DNA of 64,000 nucleotides, from NCBI GenBank assembly GCA_039822105.1, contig JBCBMW010000001.1:316291-380290 (forward strand). Direction: 5' to 3'. Shown here piece after piece: positions 37,887 through 47,619 of the stretch. The DNA is from Parvularcula sp039822105. Lineage in GTDB: Bacteria > Pseudomonadota > Alphaproteobacteria > Caulobacterales > Parvularculaceae. The notes beneath the pieces are model-generated. The model worked only from the letters and a program-made list of their open reading frames with translations, made no database searches and was not told the DNA's origin. Position 1 is the first letter of the stretch. Each line of letters starts with the position of its first letter. The translations under genes were made by a program, and so were the position numbers.

Positions 37887-37983
37887 CGGATTTCCTTAGA
37901 ATGGCTGGCCCGCGAGAATTGAGGCCTAGCGCAGCCGCGATAACGACTCGTTGGCAGCATCGGAACCATTTTCAAGTAAGGAA

Positions 37984-38029
37984 GTACAACTGTACAAGCT
38001 TTGCTTGTCATTTTGTAAAGTCGTTGTAC
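37984..38029. promoter_or_regulatory. Nested palindromes between aceA and its regulator
   Basis: Three symmetric elements overlap. GTACA and TGTAC flank two bases at 37984-37995. ACAAGC and GCTTGT flank three bases at 37994-38008. GTACAAC at 37984-37990 pairs with GTTGTAC at 38023-38029. The stretch ends 8 nt before the regulator start, so it is a strong operator candidate for autoregulation and for control of aceA. Confidence 0.6.
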
Positions 38030-38037
38030 GATCAGGG

Positions 38038-39444
38038 ATGCCCAGTCGCTCGAACCGAGAACGCGCCGCTTACATCGGACCTCGCCTGCGCCGGTTACGC
38101 CGGGAATTGGCGCTGACCCAGGCGGCCATGGCGGAGGATCTTGAGGTCTCGCCGTCCTATGTCGCGCTGATGGAGCGCAACCAGCGCCCGGTGACCGCGG
38201 AGATGCTGCTGCGGCTCGCTGCGACCTACGCCGTTGATATCGCGGAGTTCGGCGGGGGCAGCGCGAGCGATGTTTCGGACCGCTTGAGCGATATCCTCCG
38301 TGATCCGATGTTTGCGGATATTGATTTGGGCGGCACGGACGCTGCGGATGTCGCGAGCGGGTATCCCGGGATCGCTGACGCCATCTTGCGGCTGCATGCG
38401 GCGTACAGGGAAGGGGAGATGGCGCTCGCCGACCGCAACAAGCAGGCGCCGAGTGGCCCTGATCCGGTCGCAGAGGCACGCTACTTCCTAGGGGCACGGA
38501 AGAATTTCTTTCCGGCGGTCGATGAGCAGGCCGAGCGCCTTGCGACGACGGCGGAAGAGAGCGGCGGGTTGACCCAGCACCTTGAGAAGCAGCACGGCTT
38601 TGAGGTGCGACGGCTGCCGCGCGATGTCATGGTCGGCGCGATCCGGCGCCTGGACCACCATCGGCGAGAGTTAGCGCTCGATGAGACCCTTGATGGCGCG
38701 ACGCGCCATTTTCAGGTGGCGCTCCAACTTGCGTATTTGCAGCTTGGCGACGCGATCGAGGCGGCGCTGGCCGAGGGCGCCTTTCAAAGTGAAAACGGGC
38801 GCCGTCTGGCGCGACGTGCCCTTGCGAACTACGCCGCCGCTGCGATCATCATGCCCTATCGCGATTTTCAGCACACCGCAGAAGAACGGCGCTATGACAT
38901 TGAAGCGCTGTCGCGCCGGTTTGGTGCCAGCTTTGAGCAGACCGCGCATCGCCTCACGACGCTGCAAAAGCGCGGGCAGGAGGGGGTGCCGTTCTTCTTC
39001 ATCCGGGTGGACGCGGCGGGCAACATCTCCAAACGGCTCGACGGTGCGGGGTTTCCCTTTGCGCGGCACGGCGGCTCTTGCCCCCTGTGGTCGGTTCACC
39101 ATGCATTCCGTACACCGCGGCAAATCATCCCCGAATGGCTAGAGCTTCCGGGTGGTGAGCGTTTCTTTTCCATCGCACGCACCGTGACGGCGGGCGGCGG
39201 TGCCTACGGCGCTCCGCGCGCTGAGCGAGCAATCGCGCTCGCCTGCGCCGAACAGCATGCGAAGAAACTGGTCTATACCGATGATCCGAGCGTCAGTCCG
39301 ACCAGGCCAACCCCGATCGGTGTGACGTGCCGTCTCTGCCACCGGACGAAATGCGCGGCCCGTGCCGAGCCGCCGATCGGTCGGCCAGTGGCAGAAGACG
39401 TGTTCCGACGTCCTGTCGCGCCCTTCGCGTTCACGGACGAGTAG
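38038..39444 (+). CDS. XRE-family short-chain fatty acyl regulator (RamB/ScfR-like)
   Basis: 468 residues. An N-terminal XRE helix-turn-helix spans about residues 14-70 (LTQAAMAEDLEVSPSYVALME). The middle has an ImmA/IrrE-like domain without a visible HExxH. The C-terminal DUF2083 domain ends in the cysteine cluster CRLCHRTKC. This is the architecture of RamB, MccR and ScfR regulators, which sense acyl-CoA and control glyoxylate or propionate genes. The start at 38038 follows AGGG at short distance; the frame to 37951 lies inside the operator region. Its divergent partner aceA is the obvious target. Confidence 0.88.
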   Translation: MPSRSNRERAAYIGPRLRRLRRELALTQAAMAEDLEVSPSYVALMERNQRPVTAEMLLRLAATYAVDIAEFGGGSASDVSDRLSDILRDPMFADIDLGGTDAADVASGYPGIADAILRLHAAYREGEMALADRNKQAPSGPDPVAEARYFLGARKNFFPAVDEQAERLATTAEESGGLTQHLEKQHGFEVRRLPRDVMVGAIRRLDHHRRELALDETLDGATRHFQVALQLAYLQLGDAIEAALAEGAFQSENGRRLARRALANYAAAAIIMPYRDFQHTAEERRYDIEALSRRFGASFEQTAHRLTTLQKRGQEGVPFFFIRVDAAGNISKRLDGAGFPFARHGGSCPLWSVHHAFRTPRQIIPEWLELPGGERFFSIARTVTAGGGAYGAPRAERAIALACAEQHAKKLVYTDDPSVSPTRPTPIGVTCRLCHRTKCAARAEPPIGRPVAEDVFRRPVAPFAFTDE

Positions 39445-39540
39445 GGCTGTCGTCATTTGTGCTGACAATGTCGCTCTTTGGCCTTTGGCATAAAGCACGT
39501 TGCGCCATGAAGTCGCTTCGCGTTGGACGGGGCAGACACG

Positions 39541-40866
39541 ATGACAACTGACGAGACCGACCGGCATCCGGTGTATCAGGAGGATAACACCAAGCAGATT
39601 GTCATCGTTGGCGGCGGCATCGGCGGTTTGATGCTGGCAACCCGCCTGGCGCGGCGTTTTCGGCGCCAGAAGGACGTCCGTGTCATCTTGGTCGATCGGA
39701 CAGCGGTGCATGTGTGGAAGCCGATGCTTCATACCTTTGCCGCGGGAATCGCGAATGCGCATGAGGATGGTATTCCCTTTGTGGCGCAGGCGAAGCGAGC
39801 TGGTTTCACATACTTGCCTGGCGAGTTCTACGCAATTGGTACAGATGCCCAGACGATCTCTCTACGGATTACAGATCTTCCTGATCGGCCGCTGCTGGAT
39901 CACACAATTCGGTATGATGCACTGGTGCTGGCGATCGGTAGCCAGGCCCATGACTTCGGCACCGAAGGCGTCCAAGACAACTGTCACTTTATCGATAGTC
40001 TCCACCAAGCGGAGGCCCTCAACAAAGCGATCCGTGAGGAGATTGTCTACCGCCTGATCACCGGAGGAGATGTGGAGATTGCCGTTGTTGGGGGAGGCGC
40101 CACGGGGGTCGAGTTTGCCGCGGAGACAGCACGTCTTGTCGAGCTTGGCGAGTCCTTTGGCGCCTTTGACCTCACCAAACGGTTGAAGCTCACACTTCTT
40201 GACGCGGGACCACGCATACTCGCCAGTTTCCCCGAAGGTGTCTCTCAGCGTGCGGCGGAAACATTGGGGGGTTTGGGCGTGACCATCCGCAGTGACGCGC
40301 AGGTGGCAAGCGCGGATAGGAAGGGTTTCGCCCTGAAAGATGGCTCGCGCGTTGATGCGGCGATCCGCGTGTGGGCCGCGGGTGTGAAGGCACCCGATGT
40401 TCTTTCAAGTGTCGGAGCGTTCGAAACGTCACGCGGCGGTCAGGTCGTTGTGAGGCCGACTCTGCAGAGCGTTAGCAGCCCCGCTGTCTTCGCAATGGGC
40501 GATTGCGCCAGCTTGACCCCAGACGGCGCTGAACGGCCCTTGCCGCCGACCGGCCAAGTGGCCCGCCAGCAGGCTGACCATCTCACCAAGGCGATCCCGG
40601 CCTATCTCAACGGCGAGTCAATTCGCACTTTTCGGTACAAAGATATGGGAAGTCTTGTATCACTCAGTCAATACGGTGCATACGGTTCGCTAGCCAAGCA
40701 AGGTGTGGTGCCGACGATCGCCATCCGCGGTTGGTTTGCGATGCGGGCTCACGATCTCTTCTACCGTATGCACCAATTCGGGCTGTTTGGCCCTTTCAAG
40801 GGATCGGTCCTGGTCTTGAGAGACGCACTCGATTCCCTTGTGAGGCCCGGTGTTCGGCTCGATTAG
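39541..40866 (+). CDS. Type II NADH dehydrogenase-like FAD oxidoreductase
   Basis: 441 residues. Two Rossmann motifs are visible: FAD-binding IVGGGIGGLMLA near the start and NAD-binding VVGGGATGVEFAAE in the middle. FAMGDCA with QVARQQADHL completes the flavin site. The C-terminal third, with YGSLAKQ and a hydrophobic end, matches membrane-associated NDH-2, which passes electrons from NADH to quinone without pumping protons. The start at 39541 is chosen over 39523 by family length. The stop overlaps the convergent stress gene by 4 nt. Confidence 0.9.
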   Translation: MTTDETDRHPVYQEDNTKQIVIVGGGIGGLMLATRLARRFRRQKDVRVILVDRTAVHVWKPMLHTFAAGIANAHEDGIPFVAQAKRAGFTYLPGEFYAIGTDAQTISLRITDLPDRPLLDHTIRYDALVLAIGSQAHDFGTEGVQDNCHFIDSLHQAEALNKAIREEIVYRLITGGDVEIAVVGGGATGVEFAAETARLVELGESFGAFDLTKRLKLTLLDAGPRILASFPEGVSQRAAETLGGLGVTIRSDAQVASADRKGFALKDGSRVDAAIRVWAAGVKAPDVLSSVGAFETSRGGQVVVRPTLQSVSSPAVFAMGDCASLTPDGAERPLPPTGQVARQQADHLTKAIPAYLNGESIRTFRYKDMGSLVSLSQYGAYGSLAKQGVVPTIAIRGWFAMRAHDLFYRMHQFGLFGPFKGSVLVLRDALDSLVRPGVRLD

Positions 40867-41717
40867 TGAACCATGAAGACCGGAAGAGGTGGATTGTTCA
40901 GCATACGCAGCGTCATGCCGCCAAACATCGACTCCCGCCAACGGGGCTGGGAATAGGCGCCGATCACCATAAGGTCGATTCCGCCTTCTTGTGCGGCGGC
41001 AACGACCTGCTGGTCAGGTTGCCTCTCTCCCTCAATATCCTGACCGGTGGCGTCAATGCCTTTCCGCCGGAGCACTGCGGCAATGTGCTCCGCTGTCGGA
41101 CGGCCGTCATTCTTGAGGCCAGCTGAGAGGAGAGAGACCGTGTCGGCGCGTTCGATCAGCGGCATGGCGGCGGTGAGGGCGCGCTTCGATTCAACGGTAC
41201 CATTCCAGCCTACGAGGATCTTCTTCGCCGGTTTGTACCCGCGTTCAGCTGGCACGTTGAGAAGTGGCACGCCCGAGCGAACCAAGAGATCAGCCCTGAC
41301 GTTGGCGGTCAGGGGCTCCGATTCGTCAGATGATCTGCACAACACAGACACGTCAGCGGAGCGGGCCATATGTCCAAACTCGGTGTAAGGATCAGAGAGA
41401 AGAGCGATCCATGACGCCGTCACGGCATCCTTGCGAGGCGGCTTCTGCGGGTCCACGATTTCAATGTTGTTCTCGCTGCAGAAGCTTTCAAAGAGCTTGC
41501 CGAGTTTTTCCGTCTGTGCACGGGCGTCAGCCTCAAACGACCTGATGGTGCTCGCTTGCCAATAGGCAAGGGCAACGTCGTTGGCGGGGTAGCGCTGCTC
41601 AATATGGCAGACAGAGAGGTGACCGTTGTGTTCCCGGGCGAGCTCCAACGCGGCGGTTAAGCCGTGCTCCAGGCTCTTTTCGTCAATGGCGGGAACGAAG
41701 ACATAGTCGAGGGCCAT
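40863..41717 (-). CDS. Tandem universal stress protein
   Basis: 284 residues with two UspA-like halves. The second has the complete nucleotide-binding signature GAYSQPRWRESMFGGMTLRML and ends in PVFMVH. The first half is degenerate. Such proteins are cytoplasmic stress factors, often induced at low oxygen or growth arrest. It is convergent with the NADH dehydrogenase and overlaps it by 4 nt at the stops. Confidence 0.9.
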   Translation of the reverse strand: MALDYVFVPAIDEKSLEHGLTAALELAREHNGHLSVCHIEQRYPANDVALAYWQASTIRSFEADARAQTEKLGKLFESFCSENNIEIVDPQKPPRKDAVTASWIALLSDPYTEFGHMARSADVSVLCRSSDESEPLTANVRADLLVRSGVPLLNVPAERGYKPAKKILVGWNGTVESKRALTAAMPLIERADTVSLLSAGLKNDGRPTAEHIAAVLRRKGIDATGQDIEGERQPDQQVVAAAQEGGIDLMVIGAYSQPRWRESMFGGMTLRMLNNPPLPVFMVH

Positions 41718-41795
41718 GGCGTGATCCTTCCTAAGCGTCGCACAACGCTATCGGCGCTCAGATCACGCATCTTTGATTTGCCTCAGAATTTTCGC

Positions 41796-44700
41796 TTACC
41801 AGTCGATACCTACGGAAAGATACGCACTTCCGATTGTCGTTTCCTCGCCGAACGAGCCGTTGAAGCCCGTGGAGAAACGCATGAAGCCGTTGCGGTACGT
41901 GAGATCCCCGCCGACGTAATAGCCCGTCTCCTCAAGATCCATTTCGAGGGTGAAGGCCTCACCTTCGCCGAACCGATAGGTGCCGGTGAGCGGATCGCTT
42001 TGCAGTTCCTGGCTGACGCCAGCCGATAAGGAGAAGCGCGTCTCCGCCGTGATCGGACCAGCGGCGTTGACCGCGGTGAATTCGTTGCGGCGGCTTTGCT
42101 TGCGAGTCCAGCCAAGATTGAGCCCGCTATTGACCCGCAGCGATTCTGCGTCGCGATCCTCGGCCGTGATCGCGGCGCTGTCGTCGAGATTGGCCTCCGT
42201 ATACCCATCTTCTTCAAGGCTGATATAGTCGATCGACACAGTGGGGATGATGTCAAAGCGGCCTGCTTTGACGAAGTATTGAAGCCGTCCGTTGCCGGTT
42301 AGCTGTGTTCCGTCCCAGGACGCTTCGAAATCGCGGCGCTGGTCATCGAACGCGATGTTCCGCTCACTGTCTGATGATGCCCAGCCGTAACCGAAACGGC
42401 CATCAATCGCGAGACGGCGGAAGGATTTCGCAGCATAAAGATCAAGCCCGAACGTGGTACGGGTGATCGGGAAGTCCTCACCGAGCTTTTCTTCAAGCTG
42501 CGTCGATCCGAGCGAGCCAGCGATTCCCACGACGTCCAAGCCCGGCACTTTGCGGTCCGCACCGGCTGCGATCACGATGCCGTAGCCGTCGAACCCTTCA
42601 GATCCGCGGCCTTCGGATCGGTTGATGTAGAAGACTTCTTGCTTCACCCAAGCCTGCCGGTGACCAAGGCGCAGACCCTCACCTTCAAGCAACGTGCGGT
42701 GACGAAGGATCGACGTCATAGCGTTGTTGTGGGCGCGCACGGCGGTCAGCGCGAGGTCGAGCGGTTCAGGTTGAAGCTGGCCGTAAAGCTCGAAAAAGTC
42801 GTCCTCAGACGTTGCATTATAGACAGCGTTGGTGAGGTCCTCATCGACCTCAATCGCGGCGAGCGCCGGTTCGAAGGCGCTGGCTTGTTGAGCAGAAATC
42901 CCCACCTCACTGGCGCTGCGTCTCCGCCGACGCAGGATCAGCGAGTTGTCGTTGCTGGGGTCGAGCAGCAGCGTCTCTTCAACGAGGAAGGAGCTGTTCT
43001 CCGCCTCATCAATGTTGATCGCATCGACGTCGATGATGAGATTGCCCGCCGTGATCAGGCGGTTCTCAATTGTTCCTGTGAACCCTTCCACGGAGGAAAA
43101 ATTGACGGTCGAGGTGTCGTCGATGCTGACGGTTCCTGCTGTTTGGAGCCGAGCAATATCATCGCTGGTCGCGGTGAGGGCGAAGGCCAGGGTGCTGCCG
43201 TTTGCCACCGTAACGTCTGATACCACGACCTGCTCTGTGTTGGTCAGGGTCAGGATCGAATTGTCGACCGTGATGTCGAGGTCGTCGGCATTGCTCAGCG
43301 TACCTGTCCACTCGGACTGACCTGTGAGGGCCAAGATATCGGAGCCGGCGCCGAAATCGGCATCGCCGGTCCAAATCGCTTCGTCGCTCAACCGGAAGAC
43401 GTCGTTGCCCGCACCGAAGGTCGTGTTGCCTTCGCCAGTGAAAGACGAAAATTCAACCGTGTCGTTACCTGTGCCTGCGGATATGTCGCCGTCATAGACT
43501 GAGCCCTCCGTAAACCGAACAGTATCGTCACCAGCGCCCAAGAAGAGATCGCCGCCAACGCCCCCGGCGTCCGAGATCAGGCTGTCGTTACCAGAGCCGG
43601 TGAAGATATCGCCGATGATGAAACCGACGAGAAGGTTGTCGTCTTCTTCCTCTGGCTCAAAATCCTCGGGCACTGTGTTGGTGATGTCCACGCCGGACGT
43701 GTTGGCTGCAAAGTCCAGGGCGATGGTAACGCCGTTATCCACGTCATCATCATCGTCGTCGCCATCGTCACTTTGGGTGGCCCGCACGATCCCGCTGTTG
43801 TGGAAACTCGTCACGGTACCGCTTAAATCGCGTATGGCCACGGCTTCGCCGCCGTCAGCGTTGGCGCTAATTGTTGCGCTGGTGCTCTCAACCGTGATCG
43901 ATGGAAGGGTGACGTCTGCGTCAATGATAAGGGCGGTGGCGTTGCCGGCTCCTGCCACGGTGGCGCCAATGTCTTGTTCAGCCCGGAGCTCTGGTACGCT
44001 CGTGGTGCCGGTGATGATCATGCCCACAGAATCGGCCTCAAGCGACGCGCCGATAATGTTGCCGCTGTTGCGAATGCCTTCGGTGGCGGTGATGTTCTGG
44101 ATACGAACGACTTCTGTGGCGATGCCTTCGTAGACACCGCTAGCGGTCAACGAGCCGCGGTTGATGATGCTCCACGAACCATAGTCCGCCGCGAGGCCTT
44201 CCTCCGGCCCGATGGTACCGATGCTGCTCACGGTGCTTTCGTTGCCGATCAGAAGAGCGTTGCCGCTACCGAAAACCGAAATGGTGGCGTCGAGAGTTTG
44301 GCCAGCTTCAGTGTCGTCGTCGTCATCCAGTGTGGAGTCGAGGTCAATCTGACCGTCGATCAGAATACCGCCGCCAACGCTACCGAGAATCGAAAGACCG
44401 TCCCCTGATGTCAGTGTGGCCTGAAGATCGTTGTTGTCGTCCTCAGGGTCGACGTCCTCGTCGTCCGACTCAAGGTCCCGTGCCAAGTCCGTGTAGCCCG
44501 TAACTTGCATCGCGCCGCCATAGACGAACGCGCCGCCTACGTCACCGGAGACAGTGATGCCGTCAGAGTCGACCCCTGTGACATTGACCGAGCTGTTGAC
44601 GTCGAAGATGACATCGCCGGTCACGTTGGTGAGCGCCACGCCGTCAGATCGGTCGCCATCAACGGTGATGTCACCGATCTGTTCGTAACTGCCGTTGAGA

Positions 44701-45182
44701 TCTCCCTGGAGTACGATGCCCCCGCCATCATCACCCTCAAGAACGATTGACGTGCCGAGATCGATCAGGATGTCGCCGGTTATCGAACCGCCGCTCTCGA
44801 GGACGATGCCGAACCGATTGTCAGTGAAATCCACCGGGACTTCGTTTTCAACTTCCAACGAGGTGTCGAGATTGATGCCGCCATCGGTGCTGAGGTTCAG
44901 CGTGCGATCGCCGATGATCCTGATCGCGGCCACATCGTTGCCGTCACCTTCAAGGACAAGCGTCCCGTCCATGGTGACGTCGGAATCGGTGTCGACAGTG
45001 ATCGCGTCGAGATCGGTGACTGTGATCGAGCCCCCTTCGACAATGGTGAAGGATCCGGTGCTCGGCGTGGACTGCGGCGTCGTGAGGTCGTCGCTAATTT
45101 CAACGTCTTGCGCTGATGCGCTGGCGCCGCCCGCGATAAGGGCTGCTGCCGCGCAGCTCAGCATGATCCGTTGTGTCACCAT
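41796..45182 (-). CDS. Large autotransporter with RTX-like repeats
   Basis: 1128 residues. The Sec signal peptide ends near residue 24 (ASASA). The passenger, about 25-820, is rich in Asp, Gly, Thr and beta-helix-like repeats, with acidic stretches near residues 284 and 471. At about 527-614 there are four to five GxGNDxxxF-type units (GSGNDSL, GAGDDTV, GTGNDTV, GAGNDVF, GAGSDIL), resembling calcium-binding RTX nonapeptides. The C-terminal region from about 830 is an autotransporter beta-barrel ending in VGIDW. AAGGAG precedes the ATG. Surface adhesin is the likely role; no protease triad is apparent. Confidence 0.9.
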   Translation of the reverse strand: MVTQRIMLSCAAAALIAGGASASAQDVEISDDLTTPQSTPSTGSFTIVEGGSITVTDLDAITVDTDSDVTMDGTLVLEGDGNDVAAIRIIGDRTLNLSTDGGINLDTSLEVENEVPVDFTDNRFGIVLESGGSITGDILIDLGTSIVLEGDDGGGIVLQGDLNGSYEQIGDITVDGDRSDGVALTNVTGDVIFDVNSSVNVTGVDSDGITVSGDVGGAFVYGGAMQVTGYTDLARDLESDDEDVDPEDDNNDLQATLTSGDGLSILGSVGGGILIDGQIDLDSTLDDDDDTEAGQTLDATISVFGSGNALLIGNESTVSSIGTIGPEEGLAADYGSWSIINRGSLTASGVYEGIATEVVRIQNITATEGIRNSGNIIGASLEADSVGMIITGTTSVPELRAEQDIGATVAGAGNATALIIDADVTLPSITVESTSATISANADGGEAVAIRDLSGTVTSFHNSGIVRATQSDDGDDDDDDVDNGVTIALDFAANTSGVDITNTVPEDFEPEEEDDNLLVGFIIGDIFTGSGNDSLISDAGGVGGDLFLGAGDDTVRFTEGSVYDGDISAGTGNDTVEFSSFTGEGNTTFGAGNDVFRLSDEAIWTGDADFGAGSDILALTGQSEWTGTLSNADDLDITVDNSILTLTNTEQVVVSDVTVANGSTLAFALTATSDDIARLQTAGTVSIDDTSTVNFSSVEGFTGTIENRLITAGNLIIDVDAINIDEAENSSFLVEETLLLDPSNDNSLILRRRRRSASEVGISAQQASAFEPALAAIEVDEDLTNAVYNATSEDDFFELYGQLQPEPLDLALTAVRAHNNAMTSILRHRTLLEGEGLRLGHRQAWVKQEVFYINRSEGRGSEGFDGYGIVIAAGADRKVPGLDVVGIAGSLGSTQLEEKLGEDFPITRTTFGLDLYAAKSFRRLAIDGRFGYGWASSDSERNIAFDDQRRDFEASWDGTQLTGNGRLQYFVKAGRFDIIPTVSIDYISLEEDGYTEANLDDSAAITAEDRDAESLRVNSGLNLGWTRKQSRRNEFTAVNAAGPITAETRFSLSAGVSQELQSDPLTGTYRFGEGEAFTLEMDLEETGYYVGGDLTYRNGFMRFSTGFNGSFGEETTIGSAYLSVGIDW

Positions 45183-45455
45183 CTTGGCGCATCTCCTTGG
45201 AAGAGTAGGTCCCCAAAACCCAGCCGATGCGCCACGTAAAGCACTCTAGACCAGCCCTGAGCGGTTGATTGTGTTTCCACCATAATTTGTTCGTGGCCGC
45301 CTAGCCCTTTGAAACGACCGTTGCACCGGAATTGATAGCCCCGCGATAGATACATCGACGTGAAGACTGTGAAAGTTTGTATCACTTTGATCGTTCCGGT
45401 GCGATGGCGCAGCTTTTGCGCGAAAGCGAGCTCCCCGGTGCTATAGACAAGGAAT
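45183..45455. other. Divergent intergenic region, autotransporter / AraC regulator
   Basis: These 273 nt contain the promoters of both flanking genes. Apart from the autotransporter ribosome site I see no strong palindrome, hairpin or small ORF. Confidence 0.4.
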
Positions 45456-46625
45456 ATGGCGCAAACCGTTTCCACCGTCCTCTTCTCGGCGATGGCCGGC
45501 ATCATCGTCTTCGCTTTGGCGAGCGCGTGGTCGCAGGCTGAGCGGCGACGCGACCAGGTGTGGTCGCTGACCGCGCTCCTGGTGATCCTCCTCATCAACA
45601 CGCTGGGTGAGCTTGTGATGGCGACCGAGTTTTACCGTGTCGCCCCCCATCTTGCAGGCCCCAGCATCCCGGTTCGCGTGGCGCTTGGCCCTGCGCTTTA
45701 CGTTTACGTCTGCAGCATGGTGGCGCGGGATCGCTATAGGTTCGGCGGGAAAGACTGGATGGCGCTGATCGGCCCGCTCTTCGTCGTCCTTATCAGTCTG
45801 CCTTTCTTTGTCCTCAGCGCAGAGGAGAAGCTGGCGCTGGCCGATCCTGTGACCCGGGATGCTGCGCATTTTCGGCTGGCGCTGGTGGCTTGTATAGGCG
45901 GCATGCTGACGTTCTTGGTGGTCACGGCCGCTTATCTGGTCGCTGCCTTCCGGCTTCAGGCTCAGCACCGTGCGTTGGTGAAGACGGAATACGCCAACAT
46001 CGAGAAGCGGTCGCTTGATTGGTTGCGGGTGATGCTCCTCGTCTGGGGCGCGGCTTGGCTGATCTACGCGGGCGAGCAGACCCTTTGGTTTGCCGGGCTC
46101 TATTCTGCTCCACTAAGCGTGGCGCTGGCCTTGATCGAGACATCGGCGCTGGCTGTCTTTGCCCATCTCGCTCTGCACCAGCCGGTCCTGGCGCCGCAGC
46201 GAGAGGAGGCACCGGCGCCGCGCGAACCGATCCTCTCGGCCGAGCGCATGGAGCGTGTCGCGGCGCGCCTGACGTCGGCTTTGTCGGCGGAACGGTTCTT
46301 TGCCGAACCTGACCTCTCGCTGCAGCGGCTTTCCGGTGCGACAGGCATCAGCAAGAACCACATCTCAGAGACGCTGTCGCAACATCTCGGCACGAACTTC
46401 TTTGACTTCGTCAATCGCCACCGCGTCGCTGATGCCCAGCGCTTGATCGCTGAGACGGACACCAACCTTTTGGGCATTGCGATCGAGGTCGGCTTTAACT
46501 CCCGCTCGACCTTCAACGCAGCTTTCAAAAAACACGCGGGGCTCACCCCCAGTGCCTACCGAGCCAGCCTTTCAGGAGCCGGGCCTGCCGCCAGCGTGAA
46601 TCCGGCGCCCATGGCTTCCGAATAG
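45456..46625 (+). CDS. AraC-family regulator with membrane-embedded N-terminus
   Basis: 389 residues. About seven hydrophobic segments fill residues 5-240. An AraC helix-turn-helix pair lies at about 275-375, including GATGISKNHISETLSQHLGT and VGFNSRSTFNAAFKKHAGLTPSAYR. It is the same design as the protein at 6288-7379, though not a close copy. AAGGA lies only a few bases before the ATG. Divergent from the autotransporter gene, which may be its target. Confidence 0.87.
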   Translation: MAQTVSTVLFSAMAGIIVFALASAWSQAERRRDQVWSLTALLVILLINTLGELVMATEFYRVAPHLAGPSIPVRVALGPALYVYVCSMVARDRYRFGGKDWMALIGPLFVVLISLPFFVLSAEEKLALADPVTRDAAHFRLALVACIGGMLTFLVVTAAYLVAAFRLQAQHRALVKTEYANIEKRSLDWLRVMLLVWGAAWLIYAGEQTLWFAGLYSAPLSVALALIETSALAVFAHLALHQPVLAPQREEAPAPREPILSAERMERVAARLTSALSAERFFAEPDLSLQRLSGATGISKNHISETLSQHLGTNFFDFVNRHRVADAQRLIAETDTNLLGIAIEVGFNSRSTFNAAFKKHAGLTPSAYRASLSGAGPAASVNPAPMASE

Positions 46626-46729
46626 GCCCATTCGGACGACCGGCGCCTGCTTCTTCGACAATTCTCAGGACGTATTGGCTGCCCACAAGGCGGCCTTCTG
46701 GCGTTTGAGATTTGAAGGAGCAGCCACCC

Positions 46730-47437
46730 ATGGCGATCGACGACCCATCCATTCAATCGGCCAAGGCGATGGCCCGACTCTCTGGGTTTTCCTATCTGAT
46801 GTACACGAGCTTCGGCGCTTACATCACGTTCGGGCCGGTGCCCGTCACGCGCGTCTTTGCCGACCCTGCAACAGCGCCGGCCGGCGCTGAACTCCTCCTT
46901 CGGACCGGTATCGTGGCCGAGACGGTTCTATATGTCTTCGTGGCGATCGCGGCAGCGGCGATGTATGCCGCGCTGAAGCCTGTCAGCCCCGGCCTCGCGA
47001 TCGTTGGCGGGTTCTGCCGGCTGGTCGAAGCGGCCCTCGGCGCTGTCTTCATCGTCGTCAAATACGCAGCCTTCCAAGCTTTGGTGCACCCGGGATTTGG
47101 CGAGGTGTTCACTGCGGAAGAGCGGCTCGGGGTCAATCGGCTGTTGGTTAGCGTCGCTGGATCAGGGTTCTTCGTCCTCTTGATCTTCATGGGCGTTGGT
47201 GCAGCGATCCTCTTCGCGCTTTTCTTCCGTGCCCGGTTCATTCCAAGGTGGCTCGCGGCGTGGGGCGTGCTCACATATCTCGTGATGATCGCCCTTTCGG
47301 CGAGCATCCTGATCCATCCCCCGATCCAAGACTTTGTGATGGTGTTCTTCCTCCCGGGTTCGCTTTTTGAGCTGGTCGCTGGGCTCTGGCTTCTCTTCGC
47401 GGGTATCAACACCGAGCACTGGACAAGGCAGCGTTAA
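46730..47437 (+). CDS. DUF4386-family membrane protein
   Basis: 235 residues with six hydrophobic segments. The layout of ARLSGFSYLMYTSFGAYI, the LRTGIVAETVLYVFVAIAAAAMY helix and the later GLWLLFAGI end is that of DUF4386, of unknown function. GAAGGAG precedes the ATG at 46730 by about ten bases. It follows the AraC gene by 104 nt and may belong to its regulon. Confidence 0.8.
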   Translation: MAIDDPSIQSAKAMARLSGFSYLMYTSFGAYITFGPVPVTRVFADPATAPAGAELLLRTGIVAETVLYVFVAIAAAAMYAALKPVSPGLAIVGGFCRLVEAALGAVFIVVKYAAFQALVHPGFGEVFTAEERLGVNRLLVSVAGSGFFVLLIFMGVGAAILFALFFRARFIPRWLAAWGVLTYLVMIALSASILIHPPIQDFVMVFFLPGSLFELVAGLWLLFAGINTEHWTRQR

Positions 47438-47489
47438 GCGCCGCTGCCCCCGGTCACAGATGCTGTTGCATTCGGTATTCAACTTCACA

Positions 47490-47512
47490 TTTGTTTTATC
47501 AACAAAAACAAA
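47490..47512 (+). repeat. AT-rich inverted repeat before the envelope cluster
   Basis: TTTGTTTT and AAAACAAA flank seven bases, 108 nt upstream of the first lipoprotein gene. It is too AT-rich to be a terminator and is placed like an operator. Confidence 0.45.
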
Positions 47513-47619
47513 GGGTCGGCGTTGGTGCTTCTGTCCTTGTGATTTGCTGCTGCGCCGCTTCCTATGCTAACCATACCGCGTGTTCTGAAGGGGGCGGTGA
47601 CCGCCAGGAGATGACAGCT

